From: an uncultured Oscillospiraceae bacterium
GTDB lineage: Bacteria > Bacillota_A > Clostridia > Oscillospirales > Oscillospiraceae
Direction: 5' to 3'
NCBI GenBank assembly: GCA_900754605.1
Contig: CAAEDK010000018.1
Coordinates: forward strand, 1-25,612
Length of the DNA stretch: 25,612 bases
Positions 15,470 to 22,809 of this stretch are shown here, one piece after another. The notes under the pieces were generated by a model. That model made no database searches. It had not been told where the DNA came from and worked only from the letters and a program-made list of their open reading frames with translations. Every line of letters begins with the position of its first letter. The first letter of the stretch is position 1. The translations under genes were made by a program, and so were the position numbers.

Positions 15470-16162
15470 TCACAGCTCTGTCAGCGGCATGGGGGCGGGG
15501 ATTTTCTCCCGGTCTGTGCTGTCATAGGCCCGGGCCAGCTCTTCCAGTTCCACATCCTGGTCACTCAGCATGGCAGTCACCTGCTCCAGGCACTTTCCTG
15601 CCTTCTCCAGCTGATCTGCCGCATGTGAGACGGTAGACTCTACTTCACTGCGCAGAGCGTCGTACTCTAACTGGACCCGGCTCATCCACTGCTCCATACT
15701 CCGGCGCAGCTCCCGCGCCTGTCCATCCGCCTCATTCAGCACATTCTGCGCCCGGCAGTGGGCCTCCAGCTCCACCCCGGCGGCCCGCTCCTTCACTGCG
15801 GTATAGGCTGCCGCCCCAGGCTCCAGTTCCGCCACTCGGCGGCGCAGGCTGTCCCGCTCCCGCCGCAGCTCTTCCAACTCTCGGCTCTGGGCCTCCTCAC
15901 GCTCCCGACTGGCTTCCAGCACCGCCTTCACTTGTTCCAGCTGCTGACTCAGGCTCTCCCGGTCCCGGTTGAGAATGGTCACCCGTTCCTCCTGATCCGA
16001 CTCCTGCGAGGACAGCTTCCGCCGATCCTCCTCCGCCTCCTCCAGGCGCTGCTGAAGTTCCTGCTGTTTCCGGGCGTTCTCTGCCGCCGTCTTTTCCAAA
16101 TAGTCCAGCACATCCTGCCGGTTGAAGCCGCCGAAGGCGGCGCTGCGAAAGGGATGGTCCAT
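15470..16162 (-). CDS. DivIVA-like coiled-coil protein
   Basis: A 230-residue protein starting MDHPFRSAAFGGFNRQDVLD. The pattern of an aromatic, GG[FY] and an acidic/valine helix resembles the membrane-binding N-terminus of DivIVA/GpsB proteins, which mark cell poles and division sites. Residues about 20-115 form a strongly heptad-rich Glu/Gln/Arg coiled coil. A second helical region (about 125-215) may be another coil. Match to DivIVA rests on this pattern only; overall identity is probably low. GAGGTG lies 5 nt before the ATG. Confidence 0.7.
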   Translation of the reverse strand: MDHPFRSAAFGGFNRQDVLDYLEKTAAENARKQQELQQRLEEAEEDRRKLSSQESDQEERVTILNRDRESLSQQLEQVKAVLEASREREEAQSRELEELRRERDSLRRRVAELEPGAAAYTAVKERAAGVELEAHCRAQNVLNEADGQARELRRSMEQWMSRVQLEYDALRSEVESTVSHAADQLEKAGKCLEQVTAMLSDQDVELEELARAYDSTDREKIPAPMPLTEL

Positions 16163-16212
16163 GGGGCACCTCGTCTCCGCCCCTTCCGGGGCAATTTGTC
16201 ATATTCCGTGTT

Positions 16213-16241
16213 ATTTTATCACATTCCTGGTTGAATTACAA
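16213..16241 (-). promoter_or_regulatory. Promoter for the DivIVA-like gene
   Basis: On the minus strand TTGTAA (16236-16241) and TAAAAT (16213-16218) are 17 bp apart, placing the start about 45 nt before the ATG. Confidence 0.5.
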
Positions 16242-16266
16242 TTCCAGCTTGCACCTCCATCCAGAT

Positions 16267-16295
16267 TTGACGCAAACTTGAAAATACGTTATACT
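16267..16295 (+). promoter_or_regulatory. Promoter for the MBOAT operon (TTGACG-17-TATACT)
   Basis: TTGACG (16267-16272) and TATACT (16290-16295) are exactly 17 bp apart. The predicted leader of about 90 nt contains a hairpin (16311-16342). Confidence 0.75.
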
Positions 16296-16310
16296 CAGGC
16301 TGTAAAAACT

Positions 16311-16346
16311 GCCCAGTTCCGGCCATATTTCCGGAGATGGGCTTTT
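16311..16346 (+). promoter_or_regulatory. Leader hairpin followed by four Ts upstream of the MBOAT gene
   Basis: GCCCA/TGGGC and TCCGG/CCGGA pair around a 2x2 internal loop and an 8-nt loop. TTTT follows at once. It resembles a weak attenuator, but the T run is short. It may instead stabilise the 5' end of the mRNA. Confidence 0.4.
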
Positions 16347-16391
16347 AATTCCTGCCTTGTTGTCTGATCCTTTGTCTAAGGGGGCCTCCCG

Positions 16392-17810
16392 ATGGTATTC
16401 AGCAGCCTGATCTTTCTTCTGGTGTTCCTGCCCACCCTGCTCCTTGCCTATTATTGCGTTCCATCCCGATTCCGCGGCCTGCGGAACCTCATCCTGCTGG
16501 GAGCCAGCCTATTTTTTTACTGGTGGGGAGCTGGACAGCTGGTCCTTCTGATGATTCTGTCCATCTCTATCAATTATCTTGGCGGCTTGCTGGCTGGTCA
16601 GAACACCCGGCCCCAACTGGCCAGAGTCGGACTTCTCTTTTCCCTATGTGCCGGGCTGGGGCTGCTGGCCTGGTTCAAGTACGCCGGTTTTTTGGCTCAA
16701 ACCATCTGCGACTTGGGCTTTGCCGTCCCCATCCCACAAGTCACCCTGCCCATCGGCATCTCCTTCTTCACGTTCCAAGGGCTTAGCTATGTCATCGACG
16801 TGTATCGTGGTGACGCCCCTATTCAGAGGAACCCTCTGAACGTAGCCCTATATGTGGCCCTGTTTCCCCAGCTGGTGGCCGGCCCCATCGTGCGCTATAC
16901 CACGGTGATGGAGGAAATCGCCGGCCGGAAGGAAACCTTGTCAGAGTTTTCCGCCGGGGCCACCCGTTTCTGCTTCGGTCTGGCCAAAAAAATGGTGCTG
17001 GCCAACTCCATGGGCCAGATCGCCGACGGCGTCTTTGGCCAGACAGCGGCCAATCTGGACCCCGGACTGGCCTGGGTAGGCGCCCTGGCCTATACCTTCC
17101 AGATCTACTTTGATTTCTCCGCCTACTCGGATATGGCCATTGGCCTGGGTCGTATGTTCGGCTTCCACTTTTTGGAGAACTTCAACTATCCCTACATCTC
17201 CCGCTCCGTCACTGAGTTCTGGCGGCGGTGGCACATCTCTCTCAGTTCCTGGTTCCGGGACTATGTATACATCCCTCTGGGAGGCAACCACTGCTCCAGG
17301 CTCAGGCAAATCCGTAATATTCTGGTAGTATGGCTGCTCACCGGCCTATGGCACGGAGCCGCCTGGACCTTTATTCTGTGGGGACTGTGGTTCTGTATCC
17401 TGCTGCTGGGGGAAAAATTCCTGTGGGGGACACATCTGGAGCAGTTTCCCAGCCTCTTCCGCTGGGCCTGCACCATGCTGTCCGTCATTCTAAGCTGGGT
17501 GCTGTTTCGCGCAGCGGATCTGGATCAGGCATGGGCCTATCTGGGAGCCATGTTCGGCCAGACCACCGGCCTGGCCCAGGACGGTCAAGCCGTCTACTAT
17601 CTGCTCCAGTTCTGGCCGGAGTGGCTCCTGGCTCTTGTTGCCTTCCTGCCGGTCAAGCGCTGGGCGCAGTCCTGGCTGGAGACCCGGGGGACCGCTGGAC
17701 AGATGATTGCCCTTTGGGCACCCCGGGTGCTGGCTCTTGGGCTTCTGGTCCTCTCCTATGGGCTGCTGGTCACCGGCTCCTTCAATCCCTTCATCTATTT
17801 TCAGTTTTAA
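16392..17810 (+). CDS. MBOAT-family membrane O-acyltransferase (AlgI/DltB-like)
   Basis: A 472-residue polytopic membrane enzyme that transfers acyl (usually acetyl) groups to an extracellular polymer. It has about ten or more hydrophobic segments. The conserved block FWRRWHISLSSWFRDYVYIP contains His281, and the catalytic histidine lies in LTGLWHGAAWTF (His321), 40 residues later as in AlgI. The early segment FFYWWG and the GISFFTFQGLSYVIDVYRG stretch are also family traits. It is the first gene of an operon with an AlgX-like partner 17 bp downstream, the usual companion that completes acyl transfer outside the membrane. The polymer is not identified. Confidence 0.92.
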   Translation: MVFSSLIFLLVFLPTLLLAYYCVPSRFRGLRNLILLGASLFFYWWGAGQLVLLMILSISINYLGGLLAGQNTRPQLARVGLLFSLCAGLGLLAWFKYAGFLAQTICDLGFAVPIPQVTLPIGISFFTFQGLSYVIDVYRGDAPIQRNPLNVALYVALFPQLVAGPIVRYTTVMEEIAGRKETLSEFSAGATRFCFGLAKKMVLANSMGQIADGVFGQTAANLDPGLAWVGALAYTFQIYFDFSAYSDMAIGLGRMFGFHFLENFNYPYISRSVTEFWRRWHISLSSWFRDYVYIPLGGNHCSRLRQIRNILVVWLLTGLWHGAAWTFILWGLWFCILLLGEKFLWGTHLEQFPSLFRWACTMLSVILSWVLFRAADLDQAWAYLGAMFGQTTGLAQDGQAVYYLLQFWPEWLLALVAFLPVKRWAQSWLETRGTAGQMIALWAPRVLALGLLVLSYGLLVTGSFNPFIYFQF

Positions 17811-17827
17811 CGAAAGGTGTGGCATCC

Positions 17828-19030
17828 ATGCAACAGAGCAAATGGGCTGATCGCTTCTTCATGATCGGTTTTCTGGGGTTTCTGGCCCTGGCCCTGTCCA
17901 TCACTCTAATGCAACCGAAAACCAGCTGGTCATACTATGAGAACCGAACCCTGGCTCAGCCGGCAGAATTGTCGGTTGAGACGGTGCTGGACGGCACCTT
18001 CCCCGCCAGCGTGGAGCCGGTGCTCCAGGACCATGCTGCCGGTCGGAATACTCTAATGCAACTGTCCGCCTGGACAGATCTGCACCTGTTCCACCGCCCG
18101 GTAGTCAACCAGGTGGTCCCTGCAGACGGGATGCTCCTGGGCTGGAATCCCTATGAGACTCCGAATCCTGCTGCGATCACCGCCCAGGCGGAGCACATGG
18201 CGGAAGAATTGGCCCGCCTGCGGGATGTAGTAGAGGCGTATGGCGGCTACTTCTGTTATACAGCAGTCCCAGGGCAATACGCTTACTATTCAGAGTCCTA
18301 TCCAGACTTTCTCAACAACCGGGAGGCATATACTGCCCTGGAGGTCCCCGCCCTTACTCAGGCCATGGCGAAGCGTGGGATGGACCTTCTGGACATGGGA
18401 GCGGTGCTGGACACAGCTGGCAACCCCATAGAATACTACTCCACAGCTGACTACCACTATCAGTTCGGCGGAGCCTACCTCACCTACCGGGCCATCCTGG
18501 AGCGCCTTAATACGGAATTGGACACAGAGTTGGCTATTTTGGATGGGCACTCCCTTACAGTAGAAACTTTGCCCAATCCCTATCTGGGCTCCCGTGGAAG
18601 AAAACTCTTTGGCCTGGAGGACTGCGGGGAGCGCCTAACCATCGGCCTGCCCAAAGATCCCGTTCTCTTCACCCGTTTTGACAACGGCAGGGAGACCGCC
18701 CCTATGGTGTATGCCCTCCCCGCCACTGGCGCGGAGGAGGTGCTCTACTCCCTCTATATGGGGGGAGACATCGGGGAAACTGTGATCCAGACCCACCGCC
18801 CTGAGCTGCCCTCCATCCTCATCTACGGGGACAGCTTCACCAACCCGGTGGAGTGTCTGGCCTATTACAGCTTCGACGAGATGCGCTCCCTCGACCTGCG
18901 CCACTATCTGGAGATGTCCCTGGCCGACTATATCCGCCTCTACCAGCCGGACATCGTGGTGGGCATCCGGGACTATGAGGCTTTGCTGTCCACCGACTAC
19001 AACGGCCGCCCCTTTGCGGTGCAGCCCTGA
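17828..19030 (+). CDS. AlgX/DHHW-family SGNH-like protein, partner of the MBOAT acyltransferase
   Basis: A 400-residue protein with one N-terminal membrane anchor (about residues 10-30), the remainder probably outside the cell. GDSFTNP near residue 340 is the SGNH/GDS nucleophile block. STADYHYQFGG near residue 215 corresponds to the DHHW or [DE]-x-H motif of AlgX/AlgJ/DHHW proteins, here as D-Y-H-Y. These proteins pass acyl groups from the MBOAT enzyme to a polysaccharide. The ATG at 17828 follows AAAGGTG; the open frame extends much further upstream but overlaps the MBOAT gene. The altered HHW residues are worth noting, though the D and H are kept. Confidence 0.82.
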   Translation: MQQSKWADRFFMIGFLGFLALALSITLMQPKTSWSYYENRTLAQPAELSVETVLDGTFPASVEPVLQDHAAGRNTLMQLSAWTDLHLFHRPVVNQVVPADGMLLGWNPYETPNPAAITAQAEHMAEELARLRDVVEAYGGYFCYTAVPGQYAYYSESYPDFLNNREAYTALEVPALTQAMAKRGMDLLDMGAVLDTAGNPIEYYSTADYHYQFGGAYLTYRAILERLNTELDTELAILDGHSLTVETLPNPYLGSRGRKLFGLEDCGERLTIGLPKDPVLFTRFDNGRETAPMVYALPATGAEEVLYSLYMGGDIGETVIQTHRPELPSILIYGDSFTNPVECLAYYSFDEMRSLDLRHYLEMSLADYIRLYQPDIVVGIRDYEALLSTDYNGRPFAVQP

Positions 19031-19046
19031 CAGAAAGGCGATCACC

Positions 19047-19415
19047 ATGAAGTTTAAAAATGGATCTTCCATCCCAGCTCCAAAAGACGAGTCTCTGGCC
19101 CGTGACTATGAGCAGGCCAGAGATCTGGGGCAGGTGCGCTTAGGCCGTTTGGGACTATACCTCCCCCGGCTCACCCAGACAATCTTTCTGCCCTTAGAGT
19201 CCCTCTCTCACGTCTATCTGCGACTGGAAGATCTGCCCGTGGGCATCGGCTGCCGGCGGGTCCCCGTAGGGCAGTATTTCCTGATGGCCGTTCTTCGGGA
19301 GGGCGGAAGCCGTAAGGCTGCGCTGACAGACCGCGCCTGCGGTGACCGGGCTCTGGAACAGCTCCGCACCATGATGCCGGAGCTGCAGATCGGTTGGGCT
19401 CCGGATCAGCGTTAA
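19047..19415 (+). CDS. Conserved-looking hypothetical protein at the end of the MBOAT operon
   Basis: I do not recognise this 122-residue protein. It has no signal peptide or membrane helix. The central part (LGRLGLYLPRLTQTIFLPLESLSHVYLR, about residues 30-58) alternates hydrophobic and polar residues like a small beta domain. It is followed by VPVGQYFLMAVLREGG and an Arg-rich helix. It begins 16 bp after the AlgX-like gene with AAAGG upstream, so it is cotranscribed. A role in regulating the acyltransferase pair is only a guess from position. A 7-bp stem (CCGGAGC/GCTCCGG) spans its last codons, with a T run further on. Confidence 0.7.
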   Translation: MKFKNGSSIPAPKDESLARDYEQARDLGQVRLGRLGLYLPRLTQTIFLPLESLSHVYLRLEDLPVGIGCRRVPVGQYFLMAVLREGGSRKAALTDRACGDRALEQLRTMMPELQIGWAPDQR

Positions 19416-19480
19416 ACATTTCTTTTTTTCATGTCCTAAATTTTGTTTGTGTAGGCTGAACAATTATTTTTAAAAAACAC

Positions 19481-19508
19481 TTGACAATTTAGCTTAACTT
19501 GTTATAAT
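19481..19508 (+). promoter_or_regulatory. Consensus promoter for the ald leader RNA
   Basis: Perfect TTGACA (19481-19486) and perfect TATAAT (19503-19508) are separated by 16 bp. Transcription should start near 19515, about 290 nt before the ald ATG. Confidence 0.85.
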
Positions 19509-19514
19509 GCAAAT

Positions 19515-19634
19515 AACGATATGTGCTGCTTTAGCTGTCAGATAGGGCTTCCGCCCTGCCATCACAGATAAAATCCAGCAAAGGCGAACTGGCATCCCGT
19601 ACTGCGGGTTGTTCTCCGTCTTTGTTGGTTTTTT
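19515..19634 (+). ncRNA. Structured leader RNA or small RNA ending in a terminator, upstream of ald
   Basis: The roughly 120-nt stretch from the predicted start to the T run folds into two clear structures. Hairpin one (19535-19567) pairs CTGT/ACAG, GAT/ATC and AGGGC/GCCCT around a UUCC loop. The second is the terminator at 19575-19634. It could be a cis-acting attenuator or riboswitch for alanine dehydrogenase, or a free small RNA. I do not recognise it as a known riboswitch or T-box. The 390 bp between 19416 and 19805 have no convincing gene. Confidence 0.55.
19575..19634 (+). terminator. Intrinsic terminator inside the ald leader
   Basis: CCAGCAAAG (19575-19583) pairs with CTTTGTTGG (19620-19628), nine pairs including one G-U. 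GAAC/GTTC and CCCG/CGGG stems continue inside, and six Ts follow (19629-19634). No second promoter is obvious between here and ald, so ald expression may depend on read-through. Confidence 0.7.
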
Positions 19635-19636
19635 GT

Positions 19637-19734
19637 TATGTAGCGCATCCAATGGGCACTCAATTCCTTTGGAGGCCACCCAAACTATGTAGCGCATCCA
19701 ATGGGCACTCAATTCCTTTGGAGGCCACCCAAAC
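19637..19734 (+). repeat. Perfect 49-bp tandem duplication in the ald leader
   Basis: Two identical head-to-tail 49-bp units occupy 19637-19685 and 19686-19734. Each unit contains CCAATGG and CCTTTGG, which can pair with a 10-nt loop, a GGAGG, and TTCCTTT, which is complementary to the ald ribosome-binding site. The junction creates an ATG followed at once by TAG. Exact identity implies a recent duplication or strong selection. Confidence 0.97.
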
Positions 19735-19805
19735 AAGGGGTTTGGAATCGACAGGTCGGACCTGACACATATCAAACATGAGGAAATATGAAAAGGAGAA
19801 TGGAC

Positions 19806-20918
19806 ATGATCATCGGCGTAGTAAAAGAAATCAAAAACAACGAGTTCCGTGTGGGACTGACCCCGGACGCAGTCAGTGCCTTTGTGCAGGCTGGCCACCC
19901 CGTGCTGGTAGAGAAGGGCGCTGGAATGGGTTCCGGTTTCCCCGATGAGGAGTATGTGCAGGCTGGCGCCACTCTGGAAGACACCGCAGAGGCCGTCTGG
20001 AACAAGTCCGGCATGATCGTGAAGGTCAAGGAGCCTATTGAGTGCGAGTACCGCTTCTTCCGCAAGGATCTGATCCTCTATACTTATCTGCATCTGGCCG
20101 CTGACGCCCCCCTGACCAAGGCCCTGCTGGATAGCGGCATGAAGGCCATCGCCTATGAGACCATCGTGGGCCGCAACGGCGGTCTGCCCTGCCTGACCCC
20201 CATGAGCGAGATCGCTGGCCGTATGTCCGTGCAGGAGGGTGCCAAGTACCTGGAGAAGACCTTCGGTGGCCGCGGCGTGCTGCTGGCCGGCGTCCCCGGC
20301 GTGGCTCGCGCCAACGTGGTCATCCTGGGCGGCGGCAACGTGGGCACCAACGCCTGTAAGATCGCTGTCGGCATGGGCGCTAACGTGACCATCCTGGACG
20401 TCAACCCCGCCCGTCTGGCCTATCTGGACGACATCTTCCCCCGCCAGATCACCACTCTGTACAGCACCCGCGAGAACATCCGCAACTGCCTCAAGACTGC
20501 CGATCTGGTCATCGGCGCTGTCCTCCTCCCCGGCCGTGCCGCTCCCAAGCTGGTCCGCCGCGAGGATCTGGCCCTGATGAAGCCCGGCGCTGTCCTGGTT
20601 GACGTGGCCGTGGACCAGGGCGGCTGCATCGAGACCACCCACGCCACCACCCACGCCGATCCTGTCTTCATGGTAGACGGCATCGTTCACTACTGTGTTG
20701 CCAACATGCCCGGCGCCGTGGCCCGCACCGCCACTCTGGCCCTGGTCAACTCCACCCTGTCCTACGGCCTGCGTCTGGCCGCTGACGGCGTAGAGAAGGC
20801 CTGTGCCGCCGATGCCGGTCTGCTGGCTGGCCTGAACTGCTATGACGGCCACTGCACCTTCCCCGGCGTTGCCGAGGCTCTGAATCTGGAGTATGTTGAT
20901 CCCAAGACCCTGATCTGA
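19806..20918 (+). CDS. ald: Alanine dehydrogenase
   Basis: Catalyses L-alanine + NAD+ + H2O to pyruvate + ammonia + NADH, reversibly, in the cytoplasm. The 370-residue protein matches the family length. Visible residues are the RVGLTP start region (Arg15), Lys75 in KVKEP, His96 in YLHLAAD, the Rossmann loop GGGNVGTNA, and VDVAVDQGGCIETTHATTH. I chose the ATG at 19806 because AAGGAG lies 7 nt upstream; an in-frame ATG at 19788 would put that site inside the gene. Codon use is strongly biased to a few GC-ending codons, more than in neighbours, which suggests very high expression. It is a single-gene unit behind a long structured leader and ahead of a strong terminator. Confidence 0.96.
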   Translation: MIIGVVKEIKNNEFRVGLTPDAVSAFVQAGHPVLVEKGAGMGSGFPDEEYVQAGATLEDTAEAVWNKSGMIVKVKEPIECEYRFFRKDLILYTYLHLAADAPLTKALLDSGMKAIAYETIVGRNGGLPCLTPMSEIAGRMSVQEGAKYLEKTFGGRGVLLAGVPGVARANVVILGGGNVGTNACKIAVGMGANVTILDVNPARLAYLDDIFPRQITTLYSTRENIRNCLKTADLVIGAVLLPGRAAPKLVRREDLALMKPGAVLVDVAVDQGGCIETTHATTHADPVFMVDGIVHYCVANMPGAVARTATLALVNSTLSYGLRLAADGVEKACAADAGLLAGLNCYDGHCTFPGVAEALNLEYVDPKTLI

Positions 20919-20943
20919 TTCTTCTGCAAATTGTCTTTCAATT

Positions 20944-20984
20944 GGACAGGTTCGCTCATTTTGAGCGAACCTGTCCTTCTTTTT
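20944..20984 (+). terminator. Intrinsic terminator after ald
   Basis: A perfect 15-bp stem (20944-20958 with 20962-20976) and 3-nt loop is followed by TTCTTTTT. It starts 25 bp after the ald stop. Confidence 0.93.
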
Positions 20985-20994
20985 CTCTTTTGAC

Positions 20995-21023
20995 TGGACA
21001 AACCGCCCATCCTGTGTTAGGAT
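20995..21023 (+). promoter_or_regulatory. Promoter for queT (TGGACA-17-TAGGAT)
   Basis: TGGACA (20995-21000) and TAGGAT (21018-21023) are 17 bp apart. The start near 21030 leaves a leader of about 110 nt before the queT ATG. Confidence 0.5.
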
Positions 21024-21030
21024 ACCTGCT

Positions 21031-21132
21031 GACGAGTCTCCACACCTCGTCCAAGCGGGAGCGGCCTCGATCTGCCTCCCGTTCGTTCGGCGGAGCATCT
21101 GCTCCGGCGTTCTCTAAATAAGAAAATGGAGG
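21031..21132 (+). promoter_or_regulatory. Structured queT leader, candidate riboswitch
   Basis: Three consecutive hairpins fill the leader: GACGAG/CTCGTC (21031-21051), CGGGAG/CTCCCG (21056-21081) and CGGAGC-ATCT-GCTCCG (21091-21106). The 3' arm of the second contains CCTCC, complementary to the GGAGG ribosome-binding site at 21128-21132. Many queT genes are controlled by preQ1 riboswitches, including a class known from Ruminococcaceae relatives. I cannot confirm a match to any class by eye. Confidence 0.4.
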
Positions 21133-21139
21133 TTTTTTT

Positions 21140-21667
21140 ATGCGTAAATTTTCTGTCCAAGATCTGACCCTGGCGGCCCTTCTGGCGGCGGTATATGCCA
21201 CTCTGACCCTGGTTTTGCCCATTCCCGCCTTTACCGGAATCCAGATCCGCCTGTCCGAGGCCCTCACGGTTCTGCCCTTCTTCTTCCCGGCAGCTACCCC
21301 GGGCCTGTTTGTCGGCTGTATCGTAGCCAATTTGTTTTCTCCGTATCCTCTGGATATTGTGTGCGGCTCTGCCGCCACACTTCTGGCCTGTCTGATGACC
21401 CAGCGTGCGCCCAGCCGTTGGCTGGCCCCTCTTCCTCCAGTGCTGTGCAACGCTGCCATTGTGGGCGCAGAAATCGCCTGGTTTGAAACAGGCTTCGGCC
21501 CCGGCTTCTGGGCAGCCTATGCCTTTAACGCCTTCACGGTGGGACTGGGGGAACTGCTGGCCTGCTATCTTCTGGGCAGCTTGCTGCTCAGTGTCCTGCC
21601 CCGTATCTCATTCTTCCGCACCCTCATCCCGGCTGACCGCTTGGAGCGGCTGGCCGCCCACGCCTAA
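21140..21667 (+). CDS. queT: QueT-family queuosine-precursor transporter component
   Basis: A 175-residue membrane protein, the predicted substrate-specific (S) component of an energy-coupling-factor importer for queuosine precursors such as preQ1. It has about five or six hydrophobic segments. The stretch [19 protein letters not shown] followed by [16 protein letters not shown] and the [12 protein letters not shown] segment is diagnostic of QueT. No ECF ATPase or T component is nearby, as usual for proteins sharing a common module. The ribosome-binding site GGAGG lies 7 Ts before the ATG. Confidence 0.9.
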   Translation: MRKFSVQDLTLAALLAAVYATLTLVLPIPAFTGIQIRLSEALTVLPFFFPAATPGLFVGCIVANLFSPYPLDIVCGSAATLLACLMTQRAPSRWLAPLPPVLCNAAIVGAEIAWFETGFGPGFWAAYAFNAFTVGLGELLACYLLGSLLLSVLPRISFFRTLIPADRLERLAAHA

Positions 21668-21715
21668 ATCAGTTTTATCACTTATTACGCCGGACGGGTG
21701 GACGTCCAGCGCTTT

Positions 21716-21744
21716 GGGACCCGGATCATCCGGGTCCTTTTTTA
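21716..21744 (+). terminator. Intrinsic terminator after queT
   Basis: GGACCCGG/CCGGGTCC with a short loop (21717-21737) is followed by six Ts. Confidence 0.9.
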
Positions 21745-21762
21745 TTTCTACTTCATCGTTCG

Positions 21763-21791
21763 TTTACTTACCTCTCATCCTACTGTATAAT
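21763..21791 (+). promoter_or_regulatory. Promoter for the macrodomain gene cluster
   Basis: TTTACT (21763-21768) and a perfect TATAAT (21786-21791) are 17 bp apart. The predicted start is about 58 nt before the ATG at 21856. It may also drive the following genes, which are closely spaced. Confidence 0.65.
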
Positions 21792-21855
21792 GGGATCACA
21801 CAGTGGCGGTCAGCTAAACCGCCATTCTGCTTTTGAGATTGGAGGTCTGTCTGCT

Positions 21856-22383
21856 ATGAAGTTTCATCTTGTCATCGGAGACATCACCGAACTGGAGGTA
21901 GATGCCATCGTCAACGCCGCCAACACTTCCCTGCTGGGTGGCGGCGGAGTGGACGGGGCGATTCACCGAGCAGCCGGTCCAGAGTTATTGGCCGAGTGCC
22001 GCACCCTCTACGGCTGCCCAACTGGTCAAGCCAAGGTGACGAAGGGCTACTGCCTGCCCGCCAAATACGTCATCCATACAGTGGGGCCTGTTTGGTATGG
22101 CGGGAAGCAGGGAGAGTCAGAACTGTTGGCTTCCTGCTACCGCACCTCACTGATTCAGGCCCTGAAATTGAACTGCCGCACAGTAGCCTTTCCCGCCATC
22201 AGCACAGGAGTCTACCACTATCCTCCTCAGGAGGCCGCCTCCATTGCGGTAACAGAGTGCCGCCGCTTTCTCACCGAGCACCCAGATGGACCGGAAATCA
22301 CCTTCGTCTGCTTCAGCGTGGCCATGGCTGACATCTACCGGCAGCTGTTGGGTCCGGAGATCGAACAGGCGATGGAGATTTGA
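21856..22383 (+). CDS. Macrodomain protein (ADP-ribose binding/hydrolase)
   Basis: A 175-residue stand-alone macrodomain of the YmdB/Appr-1''-p phosphatase group, which binds ADP-ribose and often removes it or hydrolyses O-acetyl-ADP-ribose. Visible motifs are GDI near residue 8, [23 protein letters not shown] (residues about 18-40, the ribose-binding and catalytic loop) and the phosphate loop [12 protein letters not shown]. The ATG at 21856 has GGAGGT about 9 nt upstream. It is followed after 26 bp by a desulfoferrodoxin-fold gene. Confidence 0.93.
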   Translation: MKFHLVIGDITELEVDAIVNAANTSLLGGGGVDGAIHRAAGPELLAECRTLYGCPTGQAKVTKGYCLPAKYVIHTVGPVWYGGKQGESELLASCYRTSLIQALKLNCRTVAFPAISTGVYHYPPQEAASIAVTECRRFLTEHPDGPEITFVCFSVAMADIYRQLLGPEIEQAMEI

Positions 22384-22409
22384 CCCACAATGATTTGGTA
22401 GGAGGCAAC

Positions 22410-22760
22410 ATGAAAAAGCTGAATTATTACGCCTGTCCTGTATGCGGAGGGCTGACCTTCTGCACCGGTGCAGCAGAGGTATCCTGCTGCGGCCGGAGAT
22501 TATCTCCGCTGTCCCCCCGCAAAGCCGGCACGGATGAGAGGCTCCAGGTAGAGGAGGTGGAGAACGACTGGTTCATTACCAGCAGCCATCCCATGCGAAA
22601 GGAGAACTATATCTCCTTCGTGGCCTTTGCCACAGGGGACCACCTCCAGGTGGTCAAGCAGTACCCTGAGTGGGACCTTCAGCTGCGCATCCCCCGCCGG
22701 GAACACGGAATGCTGCTGTGGTACGCTCAGGCAGACGGCCTGCTGTATCAGCTTCTGTAA
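22410..22760 (+). CDS. Desulfoferrodoxin-fold protein lacking most superoxide-reductase ligands
   Basis: This 116-residue protein has the two-part layout of desulfoferrodoxin. The N-terminal segment shows CPVCGG and a later CC pair, the four-cysteine rubredoxin-like site. The C-terminal segment starts SSHPMRKENYISFV. In true superoxide reductases the latter reads HPM..[EK]HYI and ends YCNxHGxW. Here HYI is NYI, and the final motif is YAQADGLLY. The His of HPM is kept, but a second His and the Cys/His pair at the end are gone, and the usual KHVPVI segment is absent. It probably binds a metal at the N-terminal site but should not reduce superoxide. Its function is unknown. AGGAGG lies 4-5 nt before the ATG. 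Confidence 0.72.
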   Translation: MKKLNYYACPVCGGLTFCTGAAEVSCCGRRLSPLSPRKAGTDERLQVEEVENDWFITSSHPMRKENYISFVAFATGDHLQVVKQYPEWDLQLRIPRREHGMLLWYAQADGLLYQLL

Positions 22761-22809
22761 GATAGCGCTCCCAAGCTAAACTTATACTATAGATTGAGAG
22801 GTATTGTGT

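Noticed and set aside
17330..17827. An N-terminal extension of the AlgX-like protein overlapping the MBOAT gene
   Set aside because: The extension is out of frame within the MBOAT coding sequence and lacks family similarity. The ATG at 17828 begins with a typical membrane anchor.
19515..19634. A T-box leader for alanine-related control of ald
   Set aside because: I looked for the conserved T-box sequence (AGGGTGGTACCGCG-like). Only a vague resemblance near CCCGTACTGCGGG exists, and this is part of the terminator stem.
19637..19734. The 49-bp repeats as a minimal CRISPR array
   Set aside because: The two units abut with no spacer between them, and there are no cas genes in the window.
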